Position numbers and translations under genes: made by a program. The notes under the pieces are model-generated. The model made no database searches, was not told the DNA's origin, and worked only from the letters and a program-made list of their open reading frames with translations. DNA of 64,000 nt from Promerops cafer (Eukaryota; Chordata; Aves; Passeriformes; Nectariniidae): NCBI GenBank assembly GCA_013398275.1, contig VZSE01002700.1:713880-777879 (forward strand), written 5' to 3'. Of this stretch, positions 12,665-24,300 are shown piece by piece; within the stretch, counting starts at the first letter, position 1, and each line of letters starts with the position of its first letter.

Positions 12665-15600
12665 AATTTTGGGAGAAGGGTAAAATGAAACCCTCAGTGC
12701 TGGTTGAGGGCAGCAGATGGTGATCCTGGGACCAAAAGGGGGTAACTGGTAAGACCCAAATCTTTCTTCTTTACACAGTGTGTTTACAAGTAGTGCTGGA
12801 ATAGTTAACAGTCTTCACAGTTCCAGTAGCTCTCTTTTTAAACAAAACAACCACAAGAACTAATGATGATGGATTTAAACCAGTCTAAGCAGCTATGTTT
12901 GGTATCAATGGGCCTTTGTATGGAAGAAGCATGGTAAATAAGAAAAGTCACCATTTCAAGGTCAAAGCAAAGACCAAAAGCTTAGCTGGGCTACCAAGGT
13001 AGATATTCAAGAGAGAACTAAAATGAAATACACTGAAAAGTCTAATGGGAGAATTTTTCACAGCCAGGAGAAACAAAAATATGTTTTGGAATAAGCTGAG
13101 GTACTAATAAGAAAACATGGATGTCAGGAATTGTTGTTAAAAGCCCCTGAGTTTGAAAGGAAACTCATGCTTATTTTTGAATCATCATTTAATACTGGAA
13201 AAAGATTTTACATGTCTGGATTTTTTCACAAATTTAGGTGCTTTCTGGATTAAAGTGACACCTAAAAATATAAAAGATCAATGCTGATGTTCTGAAAATT
13301 TATTTTTTTCTTAGCTATAATTAAAATTAGTAATATACCTTTAAAATATATTGTATAATGTACATGTATTTTTCTTGGAGAAACACCGGTATTCCTACAG
13401 ACCTAAAGCAGGACTGTGTTGCCAAAAACTTAAGATGGTATTTCATTCTGTTTTCTACATATTAGAGACCTGCACTTAAAATTAAGGTGGAAATTCCTCT
13501 TTGTCTTATGGTTATATCCTCACAAAAGATTAACTCCATATTTAATTTTAATGTATAACATCCACATGACCTAGAATCTAAGGTGCATGAAGAGGTGTCC
13601 AAAAGTTCATGGATTTATTGTCAACTGCTAGATGTTACATACATCTGGCTGTAATTAATGCCAGGGTTTGTGCTATAAAGGCAAAACTGAAGAAAACAGT
13701 TTATTAAGTCTGTGCCAGACTCCAGGGCTAAATTGGAGACATTGCTTTTAAAGACCAGCAATTTATATTGATCTGCACTTCTGCCAGAAGGCACTTGGTG
13801 ACTGTAAAATGCTAGAGTTAGGAACAGTGCTAGGCCTTACAAAAAGGACAGCATTTTTTTTTGAGCATGAATACAATCGAAGTAATGTTTTTTATTGAAT
13901 TTAAGCTTCACTTTGCTTAAATAAAAAGGCTGCATGATGAATTATTTCTTCTTTCATTTTCTTCCTATATCAATATCCAGAGCTGCAAATTTAATCAAAC
14001 CAATATTTACCATGCTATACAGAGAATCTTGTTATGTGTAAAAAAAAAAAAACAACACAAGGCTTCTGGAAAACTATAGCTAGAATATATTACTCTTACA
14101 TGATTCTCCTTCCTTTGTCAGAGATTTGGTACTCTAGTGATGCAGAATTGCGCAGGAAAAAAAACAAAAACCTGTGATCAGTTATTTCAGTAGAAAGTTG
14201 TATCAGAAGAAACTACCAGAACCCATGGCAAGAAAATTATAAATAATTGCTTCCTGAGAAAGATGTCTAGCACTTCATGGGATTGGAAACATGTAAGATC
14301 AGGAACAAGAAGTTAAAAGGAATTGGAATTAAAACCAAAATACACTTCAGTGAAGTGGAATTGAAGTTCTACAGGAAAACGGTGGCTGTGAGCTCTCTGA
14401 GTAGTGTATGGGTATTTTATTCTACCACACTCCTTAGTATTGCTATGTCTGTTGCTTTGACTCCTGTGTCACATTTTACAGTGGATTTATTAATCATTTT
14501 CTGTACTTCAAGTTCAGTCAAAAGATTCAACAATTTTCTGCCTCATTTGTTTATTAATACAATTCGTACCATAGCTTTAATAAAAGGGAAATATTTTCAC
14601 ATCACAATGTTCTGACTTTGCAATCTTGGAAAAAAATAATCTCTGGGCATGAATAAACACTGTGAGCGGCCATTGTCTATTTTAAAAATTGAGTTCTTCT
14701 TTAAAATACATTTTCTGGGTTTGCTCCTACACATATCAAAATTCAGATGAAAGCTACATAAAAAAAAAAATGCAGTTTGTTTTGTTAGTCATGACTATTT
14801 ATGTGGCGAGTACTCAAATGCAAAATCTGCCTTTTTACAGTAACTGTGGTTTAAAAAGTTGACACTTCAGTTCTATTCAACTTCAGCTTATATGAAAAAA
14901 AAAAACAAATACTGAATTCCATAATGTGAGATTTATTCAAGCAAAATGAAGCTTAATTGTTTTCATTATTAATGTATAGAGCATAATTCCCATGGTCCAT
15001 GTCCTCTCACAGTGATAGAATCGAATGAATTAATCAGTAAATAATGTATGAGACTACAGCATTCTGAGACTCTGGAATGAATTATTAGATATGCATCCAC
15101 ACTTTATAGTAAAGTAAGTTTATCTGAAGTGACCTCATTTACGTGATTTTAAAAGGCGATAGCTTATTCATAAGCAAATTCTATAGGTCCCTGCTAAACA
15201 TGAAATGGAAGTATTTAGCAGATATTAATGTAACAGCTTTGTTCTAGGCAATATTTTTCTTTGACACATAATTTAAAGAAGGAAGCAAAGGTTGGATATT
15301 TCTGATAACAAATTAGTTATATAAAGAACTATTTAATTTTGTGTTCTGGTTGCTTACTTAGGTCTGTCTGGAGGTAAATTTCAATGCTGTTAAATGTTTT
15401 GAAGAAATAAAAATTTACCTTTTACCTGTGATTATATAGAAAACCATTTTTATAGCCTTGGAGGGAATTAGAACAGATTCTTCCCCTCTTCCATTTCTAC
15501 TCTATGCTTTCTATTTTATTCTTTCTATTCTTCAGAATTATCTAAAGAGAATTCTTTGTCATATAATGTTCTTAATTTGTCTCGGCATCCTGTTCTTTTA

Positions 15601-16799
15601 GTGATCTTCCATGTCATTGTCTGCATCTGAACTAGGGGAACTTCCTGACAGAGGAACCTTTTTCCTTTCTTCCATACTGAGATATTCACCCTACCTACAC
15701 CAGTGCAAATGGGTCCTACTTAATTTATAATTATTAAGATTTTAGAGAAGAGGACTTGTAAGTCTGTCCTATAAGGAAAATCAACTCAACTAGTTAGAAT
15801 GTCAACCTTGTTCCTTCTCCATAAACTAATTAATTCTGAATTATTTTGTCTATGCAGGACTACAACTTCTTTAAGGTAAATGGAAAATTTCTACCTCCTA
15901 AGTTGACCTACCTTTTAAGGATGAAGTACTATTACAGGAAGAAAGCATGCTCTCCGATGACTCTCAAGACAAAAAACACTCAGAGTTACTGGTCTGGTCA
16001 CATTTTGACAATTTACCTAGGCAGTACTTCCCTGAACCAAACCCAAATTAACACAAAAATGTTCTTCTTCTCTTCACACCTGTTTGAAATGAGTCAGCAC
16101 AGCTCTGAAACAAAGCCTATCATTAGATAAAAAGTCAATGTTGTGGTCATGTGACAGGCTAAAATAAATCTGTCACACATAGATCAATTGTCAATAAGTT
16201 GTCTTATGGAGGTGGTCCTTGTGAGCTATTCTGGTCAGAAGCACCTTTAGAAATTCTGAGTGAAGACTATGTCATGTCAGGATCCAGTGGGTATTTTTTT
16301 ACTAAAACTCGTCATATGGGTCTTGAACATATTCTTTCACCCTTGAATAACAATCAGAAGAACAAATCATAATTAATACATATTTGTATTTGTCAAGATG
16401 ACATATTAATGAAAATGTTTAGAGAAGATAGAACATTTCTATCTTTCTTCTACTTTTCCAGATATACAATTTTTTCATTCCTAAAATAAAATCACTATAT
16501 ACATTTATTTTGCTGAGTAACTTAAATTGGCTCTGGTAAGAAAATGACTGTCTGAATATTTTTAGGTACATGTATCATGATATAAAATACAATTTTATCC
16601 ATATGTTGCAAAGAAGCCTATGGTTTTAAGCTCAACAGCTGTTCTGTCACTTCCTCTCTAGCAGTATAGAAACATTATTAGTTTTGTCGGTAACCTAGCA
16701 CAGTTGACAAGGACAAAAAGGAACATTTCTTCCTGTCACATAAAACATGATCATTTTATTAGCTGTCTACAGCTCCTCAAATTCACATCAAACACTGCT
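12665..16799. other. Unassigned AT-rich DNA
   Basis: No gene or transposon recognised. Open frames of 112 codons (14277-14615) and 94 codons (15846-16130) on the plus strand resemble no known protein and have chance-like composition. Confidence 0.6.
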
Positions 16800-17019
16800 G
16801 GCACAACAGATGCACTTCTTTACTGAGAAGGTGGCCAGGCACTGGAACAGGCTTCCTAGAGAGGTGGTCAATACCCCAAACCTGTCGACATTTAAGGTGT
16901 ATTTTGATGCTGCACTTAACAATGTGCTCTGAGTTTTGGTTGGCCCTGAAGAGGTCAGGCGGTTGGACTAGATAATGGCTTTATGCTCCTCCTGACTGAG
17001 ATAGTCCATTCTATTGATC
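16800..17019 (+). mobile_element. CR1 LINE 3' end, 5'-truncated
   Basis: The text matches the end of CR1 ORF2 plus the 3' untranslated region: CTTTACTGAGAAGGTGGCC, then CACTGGAACAGGCTTCCTAG, the GAGGTGGT block, TTGATGCTGCACTTAACAAT, and GGTCAGGCGGTTGGACTAGA, ending near a CCATTCTATTGAT octamer remnant. The 61-codon open frame at 16747-16932 covers the decayed ORF2 C-terminus. The 3' end resembles that of the minus-strand element at 58852-59125, so the two probably belong to the same CR1 subfamily. It is diverged and non-functional. Confidence 0.85.
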
Positions 17020-20000
17020 CTAACTTAACAACTTCAAGGATTTTCCTTCCATCAAATGCAGAATTTGTTACATATTAGAGAGAGTTTGTGACTTTTTTTT
17101 AATAATTAACTTTCGCCAAAGAAATATGTTTTTCTCTAGTATTTAATTCATGTTAGAAAAATATTATCCTACTTCATGCTACTTGTATTATTATCATTAT
17201 TGATGTGTTGTGGGAACTAATGGAATACTTTGTTTTCAAATATATTATTTTGACTTCTTTAAGAATGTAATGAAAATCATTTTTAATGACTGAGAATGTG
17301 AAACAACTATTAACATCATGATGTTGTAAGAACAGGCAAGGAAAGAATTGAGGTCATATATATTTTAAGCAAGCACTTTACCTATTTTATTGGTCAATAT
17401 TATTATAGGTTAGTTTTGAATTAGTAACTGAGAGATGAAAGGCTCCCAACATTATGAAATTCTTCCACCTTTCATCTATTATTCAGAGTGGTCTTTACAT
17501 CTTCAAAAGGAAGAAGCTGCAGTTGCTCAGTTTCCAGAATCTTTAAAACTGCTTGGTTTTGCTGCTTTTCTCAAAATTAAAACATCAATAAAACATTAAA
17601 ATTCCTTCATATAATTTTTTCTAGACTCTGTATATTTAAGAATCTATAGGTTATTCATGTTCATTATTCCAACTACAATGGGAAGAATAAATGGCTGCCA
17701 AATATTGTTTTAAAGATAAAGATAAATTCCCACAAAGGGGAGGAGATAAATTCCCACAAAGATAAATTCCCACAAAGGGGAGGAGAAATAATTTGGCTTC
17801 AATTAAAGAACCTCTAAACTTCTACAGTACAGCAAAGGAAATTCAAGCAGGAACTGTGTGGATGTGAAACAACTGCTACATTCAAACTAACTTTCAAAGT
17901 AGCTGGAAAACAGAGCTAAAAAAAGTAATTATTTGAGATATATGCTACATAAAAAAGATATGAAGACGATACTGTTGGAGAAGGTATTCAGAAAATTTTT
18001 GGTTCAAAATAGTGTATTTTAACTGTTCCTCAGGAGTTCTCCTGGTTATAAGATTAAGACATTATTTTTCTTATATATGTTGAGGCTCAGTTTTATGAAA
18101 AAAAAAAAAAAATAGATTCAGAAGATATATCCAATAAAGAAACCACATCCTCAAACACTACACATTAAGAAATATCTCTCTGCCTTGGAAAGTGGTATCC
18201 ACATTATAACAGCAGAGGAGTAAAAGACAAATTGCTATTCCTATTTACAAAAAGCAAGAAGCTGTGAAGACTTAATTAGGAGAGCTCTCAAGGACAATTC
18301 TATTTGGAAATCTCAGACTTTTTTTAAAATTAAAGCACCGGGTTCATACATAAAGAACTAGAGCTGTTCTTCTTTCTGAAGTCCTTGTGGTTATTCATTG
18401 GGAAAACAGCATGAAAATTTTTATTTTAAAAGGTAATGCTGATAGTTATATGTCAGAAATATGCTCGTAGCCTTTCCTATACTCTCCCCTCAGAATGTTA
18501 ATATTTTAAACAATTGTTAGCTGAAATACAGAAGGAAACACCTGAGTAGAAATCTTGCATTCAGTGGTCTTTCCTTTTCTGCTGCCTTTTGTAACTGTTT
18601 AGTATCCATAGTTTCTTTCACTTGCTCTGTCTCCAGCTTTTTGAAATTTTGTGTTCTTCTTCTGCATTACATCTGACCTTTATCAGGATAATGAAAAAAA
18701 AAAAAAAAGATTTTGTTGACCATGAAGGCAAGCTTTTTATAAAAGTGTTTTAAATGAAAAACAACACAGGCTTGCTGTCTACACATAAAGACAAAAAAGT
18801 AACAAACCAAATACCAGAGTGTAACATTCTCTCACCAAATTCCTTTGGAGATTCCTCATGTAAAGGATTTAATGGTTAATACCAAATTTACTTACTTGAC
18901 TGGAAGTATTAATTGATGTTACACAGCATTTTGATTCAGCAGAGCAATACGACAATGAACGTAAGTCACAATACAAGTACAAACTGTGTGTAGCAGAGCA
19001 CATTAACTGCAATAGATATTTAGTTTACAGTATAAATGTGATTCTCATAGTCATTCTCTATAATATATTCACTATCAATATGCTGAGTATCCCCAATATC
19101 TGGAAAGAAATGTAAGTACATAAACCACCTTAAGTCCATTGTTCTCCTTTAATATTTTTTGATTGTTTATTTTCTATACTGCACATTGAACTAAATAATT
19201 TATACAGTAGCCTCCCCCCATAATGGTCTAACTAACTCAGGAAGACATTTATCACCTTTTGATTAAATCAAGGACAAACAGTAACAGCTGGTTGATTCAC
19301 TGAGCTGATATAACTGCTTGATTAGGTCAGCTAATATAACTGGTTGATCCAGTCAGTGGTTGTAGTCACTTAGCACAAAGGGAACCCGGGGTGGTTTTTA
19401 TTTTAGCTGACATAATTTCAGATTTATTTCCAACAGCTGTGGCCAGCCCGTCCCCACAATTTCCCCTGAGATTAAAGAGCATATTGTCCTTGTCTATATT
19501 TCTTCCACTGTAGTGATTTATTGATCAGTCCCACCAAGAAAGCAGTTTATTGAGAACTGCTAACTTGGCTAAAACTCATGAAACAGGAAGTTTCCCATTT
19601 GAGGCCACCTATTCTAACAGATAATTCTTCCTGTTTTTAAAACAAAGAACCTATAAATCCTTTTACTTTTCATTGCCATCATATTTCTTTCCAGGCGTTT
19701 ACTTAAAATATCTCAAAACATTTTCTTGGAAAGAATCTAGGGAAATGCCTGGCCTAAATACCTCCAAAACGAGTTCTATGATTCAGGTGAAGTTGCATAA
19801 TTTATTTCTTTTGTGGACGTTTATTTCAGATAATGGTATAGAAGTACAGATACTACCTTGAGTTCTGCATAACACTGCCTTTCCCACTTACTATTTCCAT
19901 TTTTACAAGCGTGGGAAGAGTTCTTAGCAGCTTCAGAAAAAAGGAGTGAACTAAGTCACATTGCCTAAAACTTACATTAAGGAAAATGGTTTGCTCTGTA

Positions 20001-20839
20001 GCTTTTGATTTTATGATTCTTTCACAGTGGTTTTAGCATTCTAGAACCCCAGATATAGAAAGAATTTATGTGACAGTGCCAAAGCTATTTTTCAGTAGAC
20101 TTCACCATCTTTGCAAATTATATTTCTGAAGCCCTTCTTTTTAAACTGTAGTTGAGCTAACAGTGATTAGTTGAAATCCAATATTCTCAATATCAAGGCA
20201 TGTGTAAATCATTTTGAGCATCATTAGTAGTTTGATATTAAGGTTTTTTCATTATTACTACTTGTAAACCCAGGTTTCTCTATTTTAAGTAAATGAAACT
20301 GAGGGTATCAACACATATTAATCGAGTCAACAGATGAAAAGGAACACAGGAATAAAAATTTCAGATAATAAATCACTGAGAGTCTGACATCTTGGGGAAA
20401 AAAAAAGGTCTTCATAAAATGTCATAGTATTGTACCTAGAGGCAACATTTGCTCTGTATTATAGAAAAGATCTATTCCCATTTATTCTCTGACAGGAGAT
20501 TTAAGGTAAGCAATCAGCCAAGCATGGCATGTATTCTCTCTGAAGGAGAGGCATTTTAGGTGGGTGACACAGTTTTGATATACTATCTTCTTACATCACA
20601 ATGTTATTTGGAAAAGACTTGTGCACCAAAGACTCGTCCTCACACTTGTTTATGTACAGGAGTGTACACACAGGCAAAAATCTTTTCTTTTTCTAGAGTT
20701 TATTTATGCAAAAATAATCCATATCCAGCAAAATCAAAATCAGACTAAAAATCTAAAAACTAAATATTCTCCTCTCCACAAGATACTGACAGAATAGCTG
20801 ACTAAGAAAATGAATCCATTCGACAAAGAGGATGTCAAG
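17020..20839. other. Unassigned AT-rich DNA
   Basis: No gene or transposon recognised. Two small local repeats stand out: a 24/16/24-base duplication at 17721-17784, and three imperfect ~26-29 base units at about 19278-19370. Open frames are at most 62 codons. Confidence 0.6.
17721..17784. repeat. Tandem duplication, 24+16+24 bases
   Basis: A 24-base unit beginning GATAAATTCCCACAAAG occurs at 17721-17744. Its first 16 bases recur at 17745-17760 and the full unit again at 17761-17784, all identical. This looks like replication slippage or unequal exchange. Confidence 0.9.
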
Positions 20840-20935
20840 ATCTGCCACAGCCACTTGCTCACCTCCCCCCAGTGGGATGTGAAGACAGGGTTGGAAGGGT
20901 AAAAATGAGAAAACTCAGGAACTGAGATAAAAGGA
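20840..20935 (-). mobile_element. Fragment of avian ERV LTR (3' part)
   Basis: Read on the minus strand, this short piece matches the 3' portion of the same LTR group seen at 57921-58372. It carries a CTCAGTTCCTGAG segment, TTTTCTCATTTTTACCC, a stretch around CCCACTGGGG, and GTGAGCAAGTGGCTGTGGCA. Both ends are lost; the sequence stops resembling the LTR at about 20935, where the matching LTR would continue with its TAAA-containing segment. It is an old remnant with no coding capacity. Confidence 0.6.
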
Positions 20936-21490
20936 ATGCTGGCTCTTCGGGACCATCTGTAAAGATTTATGGCCAGCCTTGTAGCTGGTGGCGACCCAGC
21001 CCTTGGTCTGGCCCAGTCTGGTCTGACCTGCTGCATTGCTCAGGAGCTGGAGAGGTGTGGGAGGGGGCGGCCTGACTGGCTGTGATGGTGCTGGCCAGCT
21101 CTGACCCTGTGCTGGAGGATGCTACGAGAAACAGCAGTACTGTCCCACACACACTGGGCAAGGGAGGCCAGAATGGTGCCCCCAGTCATCCTACAGGCAG
21201 AGAGACTGCCAAATAAACTCTGAGCACCCATCACCAGGCTTTGCCTGGCCACTGGCCTCAGCCTGAGGGGCTCTGGGTGGACCCAGGTCTCCCCTTACTG
21301 GTGCACAGTAATCACACTCCTGCATGGTGGAGGTGTCCCTCAAGGCAGAGCACCAGTTGGGCGCCTTTGGCTTTACAGGAAAAACAAAGGAGGTGCTGTG
21401 GCCTGGAGAGGCAAAGAGGTGAGCTTCTACAATAGCTGAAGTTGACAATGATACCAAAGGAGCTAACCACAGGAAAATGGACCTAAGCAA
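20936..21490. other. Unassigned GC-richer block, possible ERV or other repeat
   Basis: This block is clearly richer in G and C than its flanks and directly abuts an LTR fragment. It carries overlapping open frames of 64-99 codons (minus strand 21191-21490 and others), none with a motif I recognise. An AATAAA polyadenylation-type hexamer lies at 21212-21217 on the plus strand. Possible identities are a diverged LTR or internal part of an ERV, or an unrelated repeat. A host exon seems less likely because no frame stands out and no splice pattern is evident. Confidence 0.4.
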
Positions 21491-23781
21491 GAGAGAGTCG
21501 GATAGTGCATATGAACACAGGGGAGCAAAACATGAGTGAGTTAAAGGTTATAAAAACATCTTATGTTACAAACATTTATGGGACTAGGTCAACAAGATCT
21601 TATCCCACTACTACCTACAATTGTTCAAGACAATCATGTCTAAAACAGAGACAGGCATTAAATCCTGATGACTCAAAGAATTATGGCAGGATAGAGATCA
21701 ATCACTGTCAGCTCCTAAAGAGTAGGAGACATTTAAAACCATCATGCCCTCAGGAGAAACCAAGGTGAAGGGCTTCACAATCAACACACTTAATAATCTT
21801 TGCAAAGAACCCTGTGCAAACTACCTCTATACTGGCATCTTAGTGCTTGGACACTCACAATTTGTTTATATATGTCTTGGGGCTTGTGGGTATGAGAGTG
21901 TGGGAGACTGAAATCAGTTGAGGTTTAAAATATGTTCATCTTTCTTTTCTATGAGGTTTTACACTGAGCTACACTCCTGCTACAGTGTTGGAACATTATT
22001 TCCTTCAGGGCAGTCTGGAACTATTTATGTTTTCCACAATCTGCAAAAGATACGTATACTGCCGTAAGTAATGCGACATTTGCCCGTGTAATTACAACCT
22101 CTGAGATTAAAAGCTCTGTTTGTCAAAACATGTGGTCATCTTTAGTGCTAAAATGCAAAAGAAAGACAGCATTTTAGGACTGGGTTCATTTCATCCTGAC
22201 ATCCCTCACAGTTAAAAAAAAAGAAGTCCAGATTAAATGAAACCTCCAGAGAACAACAGTAGATGAATATCTCAGGGTATTTCTCAGTATCAGTTTATAT
22301 GGAATTAAATTTAGATGCATAAATGTAGGAAAGCAATTAAAATGCCAAAATATATACATTTAGAGCAATTTTTGATGCCCTAGAATACTTGAGATTTGTG
22401 CATAGACCCGCAGGACTCTGTGCATAGACTGACGCAGGATCTCTGGGTATCCTTCCTGGTTTCAAGATGCAACTTCATAGATCTCCCATCAGACAATGTC
22501 CACTGTCTTGTGGGAGTTCACAGGCATATGAGACATCCAGAAAGAGCAGGAACATACAATCCAGCTGAAGATGACATTGGCCATTGCAACATAGATAGGG
22601 TGACACTTCTGTCACCCTCCAGCCATCAACTGATCACTCTGTTGGAGAGTGTTGGTACCCAGTGCAAAAAATCCCTATCAATCACCTTTTTAAACAAACA
22701 CTCTGCCCTTCAGTATCTGTGTATCTAATCCATGGGTTTTGTTACCTTTTCTTGAAAATAACCTGGTTGTTGTCTGCAATCAACAGTTCCTTAGTTTTAG
22801 TACATCTTTGGCAGTGCAAAGCATTCAAAAATCTTATTCTTACAGTAAACAGTGATTTGGCAGGATCCATGAAAATGTCCTAATGTCCTCCACCCATGAC
22901 ATGTATTTATTGTGTGATAGGCCAGCTGACTGCTCTCATAAACCCACTCTATTTTATATTAAAAACCTTCTGGCATATCCCAGTTATTCATGATTAACAT
23001 GGTCCATAAAATGTATGAGACGTTTTGTTGCAGAGAAGACCCCATAGCTGTGCATTTTAAATTAATGAAATTACATACTTATGGATAACTATATTGAGTA
23101 CAAACAAGGCTACCAATTTATTTAAATAAAACATATTTAACACTGAGGCCTAAGCAACTGCTCTCTCCAAAGTCTTAGCAGAGAGTTCAGGCTATGCAAA
23201 GGTGTCACTGTGCTTGTCAAAACATAATGTATTCTTGCTGCCACTGCCAGAGTGCATACTCTGGCTGTTTCTACACTTCACAGGAATCATAAGTCTCTCC
23301 AATTGCTGCTTCATCCTCCTTCTCCCATGTAAAGGTTCAACCAGAGAGTGCACCTCATTGAAAGGTTTTGTCTTCACCCTGAAAAAAAAATTAGTTTACT
23401 GGAGTGATATTGGAGATACTTAAAAATGAGCAGCCATACTGACAATGTCAAAGATTTTTAAAATCCTTTGAAAATCGTAAATTTAGATTAGTTTGTTACA
23501 AATACATTAAATACATCTAATGCTGAGTTGAATCATTGCTACCCTCTAGGCGTGAGAATTCAATGAAGGAATAAAGGCAGAAAGTTAATATTTTGATATT
23601 AAGACATTAACAACCTCCCACTCATACTTTCTCCTAGTGAAAAAATAGAGCAAGAGGAAGTGAATCATCCAATCAAGCATTAATTGCAATTAGTGAAAAT
23701 TTCAGAGCAGTAGATGTATAGGCACTCAAGCACAGTGACAGAAGAGATCTCTTCACATATTTTCAAGAACAAAGACCGCAC
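21491..23781. other. Unassigned DNA
   Basis: No gene or transposon recognised. Plus-strand frames of 87 codons (21505-21768) and 110 codons (22396-22728) have no family resemblance. The segment 23190-23380 is somewhat less AT-rich and open on both strands, but has no recognisable motif. Confidence 0.55.
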
Positions 23782-24200
23782 TGGGTTTGCATGGCAAGGC
23801 TTTGGGTGTGGGGGAGCTACAAGGGTGGCTTTTGTGGTAAGCTCGTAGAAGGTTCCACACTGTCCAACAGAGTCAATGCCAGCCAGCTCCAAGGTGGACC
23901 TGACCTTGGCCAAGGATGAGCCCATCAGCAATGGTAGTAATGCCAATATATGATAGTATATTTAAGGGGAAAAAAGTCATTGCAGAGCAGTAAATGTAGC
24001 CAGAGAAGATAGGACAGAGTATATGTGAGAGAATCAACCCTGCAGACATAAAGGTCAGAGGAATATCCCAGGTGCCAGAGCAGAGATTCCCATGCAGGCC
24101 ATGGTGCAGCCCATGGCTAAGCAGCTGTGCCCCAGCAGCCCATGGAGGTCGTGGTGGAGCAGAGATCCACCTGCACCCCGTGGAGGACCCCCAGGCCCCT
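23782..24200 (+). mobile_element. Avian ERV-like repeat fragment (probable LTR)
   Basis: The sequence resembles a multi-copy avian retroviral-type repeat. Diagnostic segments include GGGTTTGCATGGCAAGGCTT, GCCAGCCAGCTCCAAGGTGG, CCAAGGATGAGCCCATCAGC, TATTTAAGGGGAAAAAAGTC, CAACCCTGCAGACA, and repeated GCAGCCCATGG / CCGTGGAGGACCC motifs near the end. The TATTTAAGG segment at about 23957-23966 could be its core promoter. The element stops abruptly at a microsatellite, so its 3' part is missing. I place it as LTR-like from general recognition of the repeat; the exact family is uncertain. Confidence 0.55.
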
Positions 24201-24202
24201 AA

Positions 24203-24300
24203 ACATCATAATTATCAACATCATCATCATCACCATTATGATTACTACTACTACTACTACTGCTATTACTAGTTACTATTCTTATTCTTATTAATATTAT
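24203..24300. repeat. ATC/ATT/ACT trinucleotide microsatellite
   Basis: Degenerate trinucleotide repeats run from CATCATCATCATCACC through ACTACTACTACTACTACTGC to ATTCTTATTCTTATTAATATT. The array begins exactly where the ERV-like repeat ends. Confidence 0.9.

Noticed and set aside
14277..14615. 112-codon open frame as a gene
   Set aside because: The frame is open by chance in AT-rich DNA. I see no family resemblance and no supporting context.
17721..17784. CRISPR-like repeat array
   Set aside because: Only two full units, adjacent with no spacers, in vertebrate DNA. It is a tandem duplication.
22396..22728. 110-codon plus-strand frame as a gene
   Set aside because: Begins ordinarily and contains no domain signature. 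No evidence beyond openness.
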